A stretch of 64,000 bases of DNA from Flavobacterium sp. 83 (GTDB lineage: Bacteria; Bacteroidota; Bacteroidia; Flavobacteriales; Flavobacteriaceae). This document shows positions 34,848 through 43,469 of the stretch, piece after piece. The notes beneath the pieces were generated by a model that was given only the letters and a program-made list of their open reading frames with translations, had not been told where the DNA came from and ran no database searches. How positions within the stretch are numbered: position 1 is the stretch's first letter; the number at the start of each line of letters is the position of its first letter. The position numbers and the translations under genes were made by a program. Where the stretch lies: positions 1,798,001 through 1,862,000 of the forward strand of contig NZ_JQMS01000001.1 of NCBI RefSeq assembly GCF_000744835.1. The letters run 5' to 3'.

Positions 34848-35674
34848 TTAGTTGATTTCTGTTGAACGAGGTTTTTGAAATGGTATTTGGAGCAGGTTTT
34901 TTAAGCGGTTGTGCTCTTCGGGCTTCGGATAGGTATCAATACCATAGATTATTTCTTCTTTAGGCAGGGATTTAAAAGTTCCAAAAAGGCGATCCCAAAT
35001 TGAAAATATGTTTCCATAATTACTATCTGTGTAGGGTAATATATAGTGGTGGTGTACTTTATGCATATCCGGAGAGACGATAAAATAGCTCAAAATTGTA
35101 TCTAATTTTTTAGGGAGTGAAATATTAGCGTGGTTAAATTGTGTGGCAACAACGGAAAGTGTTTGGTACATAAATACCATCCACATGGGACTGCCTACTA
35201 ACAAAACCCCTAAAGTAGTGAAGGTAAAACGAATTACGCTTTCGCCTGGATGATGTCTGTTTGCTGTTGTGGTATCAATCCAGGTATCTGTATGGTGAAT
35301 CAAATGGAACCGCCACAAAAATTTGATTTTATGTTCTACTAAATGGACTAGATATGCACCTATTAAATCCAATAAAAGCAAACCAATTAAGGTATAAAGT
35401 ATTAACGGCATTTGCGGCAGCCCTTGTAAAATTCCAAAATGGTTAGCAATAGTCCAATCAGCAGTTTTAATAGAATAAAAGCCAGAAAGAAATTGATAAC
35501 AATAGTTGTGAACGTCAAGAAAATATTGATGCTTGCATGATGCCATTTTTTATAGGTAAAATTAAAAAGCGGAAAAGCATTCTCGATTAACCAAAAAATA
35601 GTGATTCAGCCCACGAGAATTAAACTTCTGTGTGTTGAGGGTATTGTAGAAAAATAAGCAATAATAGCATCCAT
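34848..35674 (-). pseudogene. Sterol desaturase / fatty acid hydroxylase family gene, broken
   Basis: The intact 3' part encodes the family histidine boxes HLVEH, FHLIHH, NHANIS and HKVHHH. The 5' part continues upstream in another frame from the ATG at 35674 (MDAIIAYFSTIPSTHRSLIL), where IENAFPLFNFTYKKWHHASI and NIFLTFTTIVINFFLAFILL match the family N-terminus. Two lesions break it. A TGA stop lies at 35608-35606, where GGA (Gly) would fit. A 1-nt loss in an A run near 35465-35468 shifts the frame just before TADWTIANHFG. The 232-codon frame starting at 35546 begins out of phase and is not the natural start. The intact enzyme would be an inner-membrane di-iron hydroxylase. Confidence 0.8.
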
Positions 35675-35718
35675 AATTTTGATATTTATTTCAAATCTAA
35701 TGAATTTATAGGAATCAT

Positions 35719-36327
35719 CTATTTGATTACCCGAAAAGTACCATTTATTCGAGGGCCAATGGGTTTCGTGGTTTTTGGAATTTGATGTTTCCAGAAATGT
35801 TGGGTGGTTCCATTCATCAGTAATAAACTCCCATGTTCCAGTAGTATATTTATTTTTTGGTCTTTGTTGGAATTGTGTTTTAACTGGAACATACGTTCTG
35901 CGCCAAAACTCACTGAAGCAATCACAGGATTTATCCCTAATTCTTTTTCATTATCGGCGTGCCAGCCGTTGCTGTCTTTTCCGTCGCGATAATAATTCAG
36001 TAAAACAGTGGTGAAATTCGTATTCGAAACACTTTCAATTTTTGATTTTATCTTTTGCAAAAGCGAGTTCCAAGGGTGCGGCTGCATTTCTATATTTGAA
36101 TACGAATACGATTTTCCTTCGTTTCCAAATAAAGCTGTTAATCGGGGTTGCGGATGAATTTTACCGAAAACCCGAATACTATCCTGTTGCCAAGGGATTT
36201 CATTTATCAGTTTTTCATAAATACTATCAGCTTCTTCTTGGGTAAAAAAAGCAGGATAATATATTATTTCGGCATCTGGTAAATTAAGATGTATCGGTTC
36301 AGGTGTGGAGTCAAATAGTGAATTCAA
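35719..36327 (-). CDS. alkB: AlkB family alpha-ketoglutarate-dependent dioxygenase
   Basis: 202 residues. The iron ligands are in NGWHADNEKELG (HxD) and the later His in TTQHFWKHQIP; the 2-oxoglutarate arginine lies in GPRINGTFR. NYYRDGKDSNGWHAD and VIASVSFGAERMFQLKH are typical of the ALKBH2/3-like bacterial type. It should reverse N1-methyladenine and N3-methylcytosine damage in DNA or RNA. The DoxX-like gene lies 4 bp upstream on the same strand, so they are co-transcribed. Confidence 0.92.
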   Translation of the reverse strand: MNSLFDSTPEPIHLNLPDAEIIYYPAFFTQEEADSIYEKLINEIPWQQDSIRVFGKIHPQPRLTALFGNEGKSYSYSNIEMQPHPWNSLLQKIKSKIESVSNTNFTTVLLNYYRDGKDSNGWHADNEKELGINPVIASVSFGAERMFQLKHNSNKDQKINILLEHGSLLLMNGTTQHFWKHQIPKTTKPIGPRINGTFRVIK

Positions 36328-36331
36328 TTTC

Positions 36332-36685
36332 TTAAATATATTGATAAGCCCATAAAATTAAGGCTAATTGTAAAGGCATTCGTAATAATAAGGCCCATTT
36401 TGGTAAACCCATTCTTGCTCTCTCATTTGTATACATGTAAAGATGTGTGGGGAAAACAGCTATTAATAAGGCTATAATTCCCCATGCTCCGTAATGTGAG
36501 ATTATAGGAATGCATAATGTTACTCCCAAAAGTACTTCTGCTAATCCGCTTATGGAATTTAATAATTTTGGATTTGGAAAATAAGGAGGGATAATTTTAA
36601 GGTATAGCCTTGGGTTTTTAAAATGGTTTAATCCAGCTATAAAGTAAATAATAGCCATTAAATATAAATGCCAAGGTAGATTCAT
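36332..36685 (-). CDS. DoxX-like small membrane protein
   Basis: 117 residues with four membrane helices (about 6-20, 45-62, 68-85 and 98-115). HLYLMAIIYFIAGLNHFKNP and YLKIIPPYFPNPKLL fit the DoxX/MauE-like superfamily, of unsettled function. It is the first gene of a two-gene unit with alkB (4-bp gap). Confidence 0.8.
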   Translation of the reverse strand: MNLPWHLYLMAIIYFIAGLNHFKNPRLYLKIIPPYFPNPKLLNSISGLAEVLLGVTLCIPIISHYGAWGIIALLIAVFPTHLYMYTNERARMGLPKWALLLRMPLQLALILWAYQYI

Positions 36686-36756
36686 AACAAGTTATTTGTT
36701 TCGAATTTAATAAAATTATTAATGCAATTCAATTAATAATTTGGTTTTCAATAAAA

Positions 36757-37653
36757 TCAGGTCCTTTTCTTAAGATTTACATTCATGATGACTATAGCTA
36801 CAATAATTAAGACTATTCCTAACCACTGCAGGTTGTTTACTTTTTCACTCAAAAGAAAATAAGCCATTAGTACTGAAACCGGAAGCTCTAATGCTGATAC
36901 TATACTTCCTAATCCAATTCCTGTAAGAGGAAAACCTGCATTAAACAATAATGGCGGAATGATTGTTCCAAAAAGAGCGAGTACAACTCCCCATTTCATA
37001 AAAATATCAAAATTGAAAGGCGTGTTTTGAGTTACAATTGCAAATCCAAACACAATGATTGCTCCACCCAGCAACATGAATAAACTGCGTTGTGCCGGTG
37101 AAACATGGATGGCTACGCGATTAGCATTAAACATAGTCATGGTAAAGGAAGCTGCTGATAATAGCCCTAATACGCCACCTCGCCAGTCTAAATCGATTTT
37201 GCTTTGAATGAGATTCGTAGCAAGAGCTGTTCCAATTAGTACGATGATTACGGATATGATTTTTTGTGTGGAAGGTATTTTTTTTTCTAAAATCATTTCG
37301 AATAAAACGCCCATCCAAACTGTTTGCATTAATAAAACTATCGCGATAGAAACAGGGATATATTTTACCGCCAAGTAATAAAAAATACTGGTCATTCCCA
37401 GAGAAGTTCCAGCAAGCATCAATTGAAAAATGTTTTTCTTGGATGCTTTTACAACTTCATTTCCCTTTTTAGCTTTTTGATAGCTATTTATAATCAGCAT
37501 TCCCAAGATTCCATATACAAACTGCGCTATTGTTACTTCGGGAGTGGTAAAATCTTCGCTATAGGCGATTTTGACAAACGTTGCCAGCATTCCGTAGCTC
37601 GTTGCACCAAGTCCTACTAAAAAAACGCCTTTTAATACACTGTTTTTTATCAT
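36757..37653 (-). CDS. EamA (DMT superfamily) transporter
   Basis: 298 residues with ten predicted membrane helices in two EamA repeats (about 5-140 and 155-292). Family hallmarks include KYIPVSIAIVLLMQTVWMGV and FPLTGIGLGSIVSALELPVS. These inner-membrane proteins export or import amino acids and other metabolites; the substrate is not visible. Single gene. Confidence 0.88.
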   Translation of the reverse strand: MIKNSVLKGVFLVGLGATSYGMLATFVKIAYSEDFTTPEVTIAQFVYGILGMLIINSYQKAKKGNEVVKASKKNIFQLMLAGTSLGMTSIFYYLAVKYIPVSIAIVLLMQTVWMGVLFEMILEKKIPSTQKIISVIIVLIGTALATNLIQSKIDLDWRGGVLGLLSAASFTMTMFNANRVAIHVSPAQRSLFMLLGGAIIVFGFAIVTQNTPFNFDIFMKWGVVLALFGTIIPPLLFNAGFPLTGIGLGSIVSALELPVSVLMAYFLLSEKVNNLQWLGIVLIIVAIVIMNVNLKKRT

Positions 37654-37793
37654 TTATTCTATTTTAAATAAGCGGGTAAAGATAGTTTTTGTTGTTGGGA
37701 TATAGGTTAACTATGAATTAAGATTAGAGTTTCAGTATTTCGTTAAAAAGATAATTTAAAAATCCCGTCTAAAGATGCGTATCGATTATGGAG

Positions 37794-38195
37794 TTATTTT
37801 GTCTCTTTTTCTATCAAATCACTTAAATGCATACGCAATGCATCAACTGAAATGTTTATTTCCCAAAAAGATAATCCCAAAGAAATAAGTAAACCAAGTA
37901 AACTTATTCCAAAAAGATAAATTCCAAATAATTGCTGCTCTAAAAACAGCAATAACATTGTGAAAACGGATAAAAAGAGACTCAATACTCCCGCCATTTG
38001 CATGTAGCGAATGAGTGTTAATCGTAAGTTCAGGTTTTTAATCTCCAGTAAAATTATTTTATTTTCTTTCTCTTTGTATGTCTTTTTTAGTCCTCTAACA
38101 ATTGTTGCAACGGTCAAAAAACGGTTTGTATATGCTAATAAAATCAAGGAGGTAGCTGAGAAAAGTAAAGCTGGAGTTTCTATTTGTAAAGTCAT
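37794..38195 (-). CDS. DUF2721 domain-containing membrane protein
   Basis: 133 residues. It opens with TPALLFSATSLILLAYTNRF, followed by a charged loop (RGLKKTYKEKENKIILLEIK) and two more helices (about 66-110). The C-terminus is EINISVDALRMHLSDLIEKE. This is the DUF2721 layout, of unknown function. Single gene. Confidence 0.85.
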   Translation of the reverse strand: MTLQIETPALLFSATSLILLAYTNRFLTVATIVRGLKKTYKEKENKIILLEIKNLNLRLTLIRYMQMAGVLSLFLSVFTMLLLFLEQQLFGIYLFGISLLGLLISLGLSFWEINISVDALRMHLSDLIEKETK

Positions 38196-38275
38196 TGGGA
38201 GTTATAAATTAAGAGTTATGGACTTTTTAAATCTTGTTTCAAAGTTCGTTATTCTTTTCATAATTTTCTTGTAAT

Positions 38276-38310
38276 AAAAAAAACCTACAAGTTTACACGA
38301 GCAGGTCTTT
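38276..38310 (-). terminator. Likely terminator of htpG
   Basis: On the minus strand, ACCTGC pairs with GTAGGT through a G-T wobble around a 12-nt loop, followed by a T run of eight. A short stem, so moderate confidence. Confidence 0.5.
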
Positions 38311-38351
38311 TCTTATTTATTGATTATGTGAATAATCTGATAATCAATAAA

Positions 38352-40253
38352 TTATTTTATCATCTCAAAACTTCTTTTCACGAAAGCAGTTAATGCTTCT
38401 CCTTTTAATAAGTTTTGTGATAATTTAGCTAAGTCTAAGGCTTGTTTTACCAAACTTTCCTGAGCCGTTTTATCTTTGTTGTTTAGAATGCTTGTCGCCA
38501 ATTCAGAATTGGTATTTACCACTAAATTGTACATTTCCGGCATATTGCCCATTCCAAACATTCCTCCACCACCTGATTGACTCATTTCTTTCATTCTACG
38601 CATGAATTCCGGTTGCGTGATTATAAATGGGGAAGCATTACTGTCTAAAGCTTCTAGTTGAACGGAATACGTTTGTTTAGGAACGATAGCTTCTAAAACA
38701 GTTTTTAAACTTGTTTGTTCTTCCTCTGATAATTTAGAAATAGTCGTTTCCTCTTTCTTGATTAAATTATCAATATGATCTGAATCAACACGTACAAAAG
38801 TCATTCCGCTGTTATCACCTTCAATTTTTTGAATTAAATGAGAAATAATTGGAGAATCAAGTAATAAAACTTCATATCCTTTTTCTTTCGCAATTTCGAT
38901 ATAAGAATGTTGTGCTTCTTTGTTTCCAGCATATAAAACAACCAGTTTTCCGTCTTTATCTGTTTGATTAGCAGCTAGTTTTTCTTTTAATTCTTCCAGC
39001 GTGTAAAATTTATCATCGACTGTAGGGTATAAAACAAAAGCGCCTGATTTTTCGTAGAATTTATCTTCAGAAAGCATTCCGTATTCTAAAACGATTTTAA
39101 TATCATTCCATTTTTTTTCAAAATCTTCACGGTTTTCGTTGAATAAAGATTTTAGCTTATCAGCAACTTTACGAGTGATGTAGTTTGAGATTTTCTTAAC
39201 CGCAGCATCCGCTTGTAATCCAGAACGGGATACATTCAATGGAATATCCGGTGAATCGATAACTCCTTTCAACATAGTTAAGAATTCTGGTACAATTCCT
39301 TCAACATTGTCTGTTACGTAAACCTGATTTTGGTACAGTTGAATCTTATCTTTCTGAATTTGCATATCAGAACCCAATTTTGGGAAATATAAAATTCCAG
39401 TTAAATTAAACGGGTAATCCACATTTAAGTGAATATGGAATAAAGGTTCCTCAAATTGCATTGGGTACAATTCATGATAGAAATTTTTATAATCCTCATC
39501 CGATAATTCTGTTGGCAGTTTTGTCCAAGCTGGATTTGGGTTATTGATGATGTTGTCAGTTTCTACTTCGGTAAAGGTTTTGTCTTTATCTTCAGCTGCA
39601 ACTTCTTCACCCTTTTTTTGTTCAATTTTTTCTTTTTTTGTTCCAAATTTAATTGCAATAGGCATGAACTTGTTGTACTTATTTAACAACTGATTGATTT
39701 TTGCATCTTCCAAAAATTCCAAAGAATCTTCGGCAATATGTAAAATAATTTCGGTTCCACGAGTGGTTTTATCAGCAGGCTCTAATGTGAACTCAGGACT
39801 TCCATCACAAGTCCAGTGCGCTGCCGGTTCGTCTCTGAAAGATTTAGTGATAATTTCCACTTTTTCAGCAACCATAAATGCCGAGTAGAAACCAAGACCA
39901 AAATGGCCAATGATTCCGGAATCTTTAGCAGAGTCTTTGTATTTGTCTAAAAACTCCTCAGCACCTGAAAATGCTACCTGATTGATATATTTTTCAACTT
40001 CATCGGCACTCATTCCCAGACCTTGATCGATAATGTGAAGTTTCTTACCTTCTTTGTCGATTTTTACTTCGATAATTGGGTTGCCGTATTCTACTTTGGC
40101 TTCGCCAATGCTTATTAAATGTTTTAATTTTAGTGTAGCGTCAGTCCCATTTGAAATCAATTCACGCAAGAAAATTTCGTGATCACTGTACAAGAATTTC
40201 TTGATTAAGGGGAAGATGTTTTCTACCGAAACATTAATTTTTCCAGTTGTCAT
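38352..40253 (-). CDS. htpG: Molecular chaperone HtpG (Hsp90)
   Basis: 633 residues, full length. The GHKL ATPase domain has ELISNGTDATLKLKHL, the DQGLGMSADEVEKY nucleotide motif and GHFGLGFYSAFMVAEKVEI. The middle domain shows VDYPFNLTGILYFPK and PLNVSRSGLQADAAVKKI with the catalytic Arg. The C-terminal dimerisation domain ends in LLKGEALTAFVKRSFEMI. It is an ATP-dependent cytosolic chaperone. A charged loop (KKEKIEQKKGEEVAAEDKDK) follows the N-domain. It diverges from the lipocalin/OmpA pair. Confidence 0.98.
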   Translation of the reverse strand: MTTGKINVSVENIFPLIKKFLYSDHEIFLRELISNGTDATLKLKHLISIGEAKVEYGNPIIEVKIDKEGKKLHIIDQGLGMSADEVEKYINQVAFSGAEEFLDKYKDSAKDSGIIGHFGLGFYSAFMVAEKVEIITKSFRDEPAAHWTCDGSPEFTLEPADKTTRGTEIILHIAEDSLEFLEDAKINQLLNKYNKFMPIAIKFGTKKEKIEQKKGEEVAAEDKDKTFTEVETDNIINNPNPAWTKLPTELSDEDYKNFYHELYPMQFEEPLFHIHLNVDYPFNLTGILYFPKLGSDMQIQKDKIQLYQNQVYVTDNVEGIVPEFLTMLKGVIDSPDIPLNVSRSGLQADAAVKKISNYITRKVADKLKSLFNENREDFEKKWNDIKIVLEYGMLSEDKFYEKSGAFVLYPTVDDKFYTLEELKEKLAANQTDKDGKLVVLYAGNKEAQHSYIEIAKEKGYEVLLLDSPIISHLIQKIEGDNSGMTFVRVDSDHIDNLIKKEETTISKLSEEEQTSLKTVLEAIVPKQTYSVQLEALDSNASPFIITQPEFMRRMKEMSQSGGGGMFGMGNMPEMYNLVVNTNSELATSILNNKDKTAQESLVKQALDLAKLSQNLLKGEALTAFVKRSFEMIK

Positions 40254-40391
40254 ATTTTAAATTTTTAAGTTTGAATTTGCAACTATTTACTCAAATAGAA
40301 TACCAATTTAGATTAAAGTGACAAATTGTCGGAAGCGTTAATTATGATATAAATTGACATAATTGTGAAACATTTTTGTCTTAATGCTTTG

Positions 40392-40399
40392 TATATTTG
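40392..40399 (+). promoter_or_regulatory. -7 box of the lipocalin/OmpA operon
   Basis: TATATTTG, an exact consensus match, with TTTG at 40375-40378 upstream at a short 13-nt spacing. Leader about 25 nt. Confidence 0.5.
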
Positions 40400-40430
40400 T
40401 ACTAATATTAATCACAAATTTTTTTAAACG

Positions 40431-40904
40431 ATGAGAAAAGTCATTTTATTATGCACATTAGCAGTTTTGATGTTTGCATGTAAGTCAACATCAGTAACTA
40501 GTACAAATACAGATAGAAAAGCGCAAGTTGCTATGAAGGGTAATTGGGTAATCAGTTCCGTAACTTATCCCGGTTCACAATATATTAAAGTAAATTCTTT
40601 TCAAATTGCAGATTCAGAGTGTTTTGTAGGAAGTACTTGGACATTTATTTCGAATAATAATAAAGGAAATATGGCCTTGACAAAAGCAGGATGTTCTTCA
40701 TTTAATTCTCCAATAACTTGGTTTGTTAATAATGAGGGGCAATTTATTTTGAAGGTTTTAGATGCAGGTATTAAAGCAAAAAAAGTAAGAGAAGGGTACA
40801 TATTGTATGTTGCTAATCAGAGTGAAACTTCTTTTCAATTGATTGATAAAATTGATGTAGGAGGAAAAATGACTGATGTGGTTTACCAATTTCAAAAAAA
40901 CTAA
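40431..40904 (+). CDS. Lipocalin-like lipoprotein
   Basis: 157 residues. Lipobox VLMFAC (Cys17). The body has the lipocalin start MKGNWVISSVTYPGSQYIKV, then ECFVGSTWTFISNNNKGNM, a C-S-S motif and the strand SETSFQLIDKIDVGG. It fits the 'lipocalin family protein' group common in Flavobacteriia, small beta-barrels that may bind hydrophobic ligands. An OmpA family gene follows 18 bp later and is likely co-transcribed. Confidence 0.82.
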   Translation: MRKVILLCTLAVLMFACKSTSVTSTNTDRKAQVAMKGNWVISSVTYPGSQYIKVNSFQIADSECFVGSTWTFISNNNKGNMALTKAGCSSFNSPITWFVNNEGQFILKVLDAGIKAKKVREGYILYVANQSETSFQLIDKIDVGGKMTDVVYQFQKN

Positions 40905-40922
40905 TTAATTAAAAATACAAAT

Positions 40923-41618
40923 ATGAAAAAGATTTCAATAGTTGCAATGGCAGCAATAATGTTAATGGGTTCTATGTTTACAAGTTGTGAAGCTGTAAAA
41001 AACACTAATAAAACGCAAAGGGGAGCTGGGATTGGTGCTGTTGCCGGAGCTGTATTAGGAGGAGTTTTAGGGAATAATTTAGGCAAAGGCGGTAATGGAG
41101 CTTTAGGAGCTGTATTAGGCGGAGTTGTAGGTGGAGTTGCCGGTGGGGTTATTGGTAACAAAATGGACAAACAAGCAAGAGAAATAGATGCTGCACTTCC
41201 AGGAGCTGAAGTAGTTCGTGTAGGAGAAGGAATTAAATTAGTGTTGAATGAGAATGCAGTACGTTTTGATACTAATAAATCAACTTTGACGGCTTCTGCA
41301 AAAGCTAATTTAGATAAATTGGTTCCTGTTTTTTCAGAATATCCAGATACTAATATTACTATTTACGGATATACTGACAGTACTGGTCCAGCAGATTATA
41401 ATTTAAAACTTTCTGGTGAAAGAGCTGCGTCAGTTAGGAATTATTTAGCAAGTAAAGGAGTTTCTACTAGCAGATTTCAAGTAACAGGATTGGGAATTGC
41501 TGATCCAATTGCTTCAAATGACACAGCTGATGGAAGAAGTCAAAACCGTCGTGTTGAATTTGCTATTACTGCAAATGATAAGATGATTCAAGATGCTAAA
41601 ACGGAAGTAAAGCAATAA
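40923..41618 (+). CDS. OmpA family protein with glycine zipper
   Basis: 231 residues. A lipobox (FTSC, Cys near 22) is followed by a glycine-zipper membrane segment (GAGIGAVAGAVLGGVLGNNL and further GGVVGGVAGG). The OmpA C-terminal peptidoglycan-binding domain (about 115-225) has VRFDTNKSTLTASAKANLDK, ITIYGYTDSTGPADYNLKLS and the NRRVEFAI end. It probably ties the outer membrane to the cell wall. Second gene of the lipocalin/OmpA operon, ending at a clear terminator. Confidence 0.93.
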   Translation: MKKISIVAMAAIMLMGSMFTSCEAVKNTNKTQRGAGIGAVAGAVLGGVLGNNLGKGGNGALGAVLGGVVGGVAGGVIGNKMDKQAREIDAALPGAEVVRVGEGIKLVLNENAVRFDTNKSTLTASAKANLDKLVPVFSEYPDTNITIYGYTDSTGPADYNLKLSGERAASVRNYLASKGVSTSRFQVTGLGIADPIASNDTADGRSQNRRVEFAITANDKMIQDAKTEVKQ

Positions 41619-41638
41619 ATAATTTTATATAAAAAATC

Positions 41639-41671
41639 AAAGCTGTTTCACCATGAAACAGCTTTTTTTTT
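41639..41671 (+). terminator. Terminator of the OmpA operon
   Basis: AAAGCTGTTTCA and TGAAACAGCTTT form a perfect 12-bp stem with a 3-nt loop, followed by T6. Confidence 0.9.
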
Positions 41672-41696
41672 GACTTCATTTTTAAATTAAACATTG

Positions 41697-41704
41697 TAAA
41701 TTTG
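41697..41704 (+). promoter_or_regulatory. -7 box of the orphan ABC ATPase gene
   Basis: TAAATTTG matches TAnnTTTG exactly. It predicts a start near 41710, about 13 nt before the ATG. The TTTG nearest the -33 position is 24 nt upstream. Confidence 0.5.
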
Positions 41705-41722
41705 CGCTCTTAAATACAAAAC

Positions 41723-42667
41723 ATGCTTGAATTAAAAAATATATCTTTTACTTACATTGAAAATCCCGTTATCAAAAATATTAGTTTTGAAATCACCCAA
41801 GGACAAAATGTCGCTGTAATTGGTGAAAGTGGTTGTGGTAAAAGTACTTTGTTGAAATTGATATATGGATTATACGATTTAGATGAGGGTGAAATAGTTT
41901 ATAATGAAAAAACTATTTTGGGGCCAAAACACAATCTTGTTCCCGGGGAAGATTATATTAAATATTTAGCCCAAGATTTCGATCTGATGCCTTATATTAC
42001 GGTGGAAGAGAATGTAGGAAAGTTTTTGTCGAATATTTATAAAGATAAAAAGAAAGCCCGAGTTCAGGAGCTTTTGGAAATGGTGGAAATGACTGAATTT
42101 GCAAAAGTAAAAGCAAAATATCTTAGTGGAGGACAACAACAAAGAGTTGCATTGGCAAGAGTCTTGGCTTTGGAGCCGGAAATAATTTTGCTGGATGAAC
42201 CTTTCAGCCAGATTGATTCTTTTAGAAAAAACGCATTGCGTAGAAATTTATTCAGTTACTTAAAACAAAAAGGGATTACCTGTATAATTGCCACACATGA
42301 CAGTACAGATGCTTTGTCTTTTTCGGATGAAACGATTGTAGTACAAAACGGAAGGGTTGTTGCCAAAGGGGACTCTAAATTCCTATATGAAAATCCCTCA
42401 AATAAATATGTTGCGTCTCTTTTTGGAGAAGTAAATGAATTGAAATTATCTCAATTAATTGAACTGGATGGAGATGATGAGGCACTTTTGCTCTATCCGC
42501 ATCAGTTGAAAGTGGTCGATAACGGAATGATGCAGGCAGTTGTAAAACAATGTTATTTTAAAGGTAGCCATTATTTGATAAAAGCAGCTTTTGAAAGAAG
42601 AGCCATTTTTTTTGAACATGATTCAGAATTAGAATTAAATCAGGAAGTAAGATTAATGTTAGCTTAA
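41723..42667 (+). CDS. ABC transporter ATP-binding protein (orphan)
   Basis: 314 residues. Walker A is GESGCGKST, the signature is LSGGQQQR, Walker B is EIILLDEP and the switch His lies in IIATHDST. The domain order and a C-terminal tail of about 80 residues (LLLYPHQLKVVDNGMMQAVV, YLIKAAFERRAIFFEHDSEL) resemble PotA/CysA/FbpC-type importer ATPases with a TOBE-like regulatory end. No permease or binding protein is adjacent. Possibly an orphan subunit serving a distant transporter. Confidence 0.88.
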   Translation: MLELKNISFTYIENPVIKNISFEITQGQNVAVIGESGCGKSTLLKLIYGLYDLDEGEIVYNEKTILGPKHNLVPGEDYIKYLAQDFDLMPYITVEENVGKFLSNIYKDKKKARVQELLEMVEMTEFAKVKAKYLSGGQQQRVALARVLALEPEIILLDEPFSQIDSFRKNALRRNLFSYLKQKGITCIIATHDSTDALSFSDETIVVQNGRVVAKGDSKFLYENPSNKYVASLFGEVNELKLSQLIELDGDDEALLLYPHQLKVVDNGMMQAVVKQCYFKGSHYLIKAAFERRAIFFEHDSELELNQEVRLMLA

Positions 42668-42750
42668 GAAATACATATTACAGTGTTTTTAGATTAGATA
42701 ATATTGAGGAGGCTTCTGGAAATTATGATGCGATACCTACAGTAAAATAC

Positions 42751-42790
42751 AAAACCCCAAAAAAATTAAGATTTTTGGGGTTTTATTTTT
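42751..42790. terminator. Two-way terminator between the ABC ATPase and Spy-like genes
   Basis: AAAACCCCAAAAA pairs with TTTTTGGGGTTTT. It lies between converging genes, and its edge touches the stop codon of the Spy-like gene. Confidence 0.85.
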
Positions 42791-43250
42791 ATTTTTTTAA
42801 TTCTGGTTTATCTTCACCTTCATGATGTCCACCATGTCCACGATGTTCATTTCTTTGATGATGTTTTTCTTTCATTGCATCCCATTTTTCAAATTGTTCA
42901 GGAGATAATATGCTTTTCATTTTATTCTTCATGACAATTTGCTCGTCCAGCATCTTGTTTTTCATAGCAAAAAATTCCTCACTAGTTGGTTTTTCCTTAT
43001 TTGCTTTTCTCGCAGCTCTCATAGCTTCTCTTTTGGTACTTTGTTCAGCAATAATTTGTTTCATTTGCTCTTGCTGTTTAGCATTCAAGTCCAATTCTAA
43101 TGTCATTTTTTTTAACATTAATTGATTTCGTTGTTCTGGAGTGAATTTCTCCATCTCATCTCTATGATGTCTTTTTTCCATTTCTTTTTTGTCCTGAGCA
43201 AAAGCAGACATGCCAACAACTAATAATGTGGCGATAATTAATTTTTTCAT
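42789..43250 (-). CDS. Spy/CpxP-like periplasmic protein, His-rich end
   Basis: 153 residues from the ATG at 43250, where the signal peptide begins (MKKLIIATLLVVGMSAFAQ). An upstream in-frame Met adds a non-signal-like stretch and was not used. The body is helical with LTPEQ-like motifs: MEKFTPEQRNQLMLKKMTLE, LDLNAKQQEQMKQI and MKSILSPEQFEKWDAMKEKH. These are the LTxxQ-type repeats of Spy/CpxP chaperones. The tail HHQRNEHRGHGGHHEGEDK has several His residues that could bind metal. Probably a periplasmic stress or metal-related protein. Confidence 0.8.
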   Translation of the reverse strand: MKKLIIATLLVVGMSAFAQDKKEMEKRHHRDEMEKFTPEQRNQLMLKKMTLELDLNAKQQEQMKQIIAEQSTKREAMRAARKANKEKPTSEEFFAMKNKMLDEQIVMKNKMKSILSPEQFEKWDAMKEKHHQRNEHRGHGGHHEGEDKPELKK

Positions 43251-43469
43251 TTCTATTGTTTTTAAGTTATAGCTATAAGACAATGGAAGGAATGAAAAGT
43301 TTAATCGTTAACAAAAGTTTATCGTTTGGCTAATGTGAGGAAACGTATTGTTCAGTTTCAAAAAAAGTACGATTGTTTTCGTGGACTAATTTATGACGCA
43401 TGATATTTATCAGTTTTTATGCCGTTTTGTTTCTCGACTTTTGTGGTTTATTTATTAAATCATTTAGTC

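Noticed and set aside
35500..35546. Natural start of the sterol desaturase at 35546
   Set aside because: The first about 27 codons of that frame (MASCKHQYFLDVHNY..) are the family N-terminus read out of phase; the true start is at 35674 and the gene is broken.
40338..40368. AATTATG..CATAATT dyad between htpG and the lipocalin gene as a heat-shock operator
   Set aside because: Only 7 bp, A/T-only except one G/C pair, and does not resemble a known CIRCE or HrcA site.
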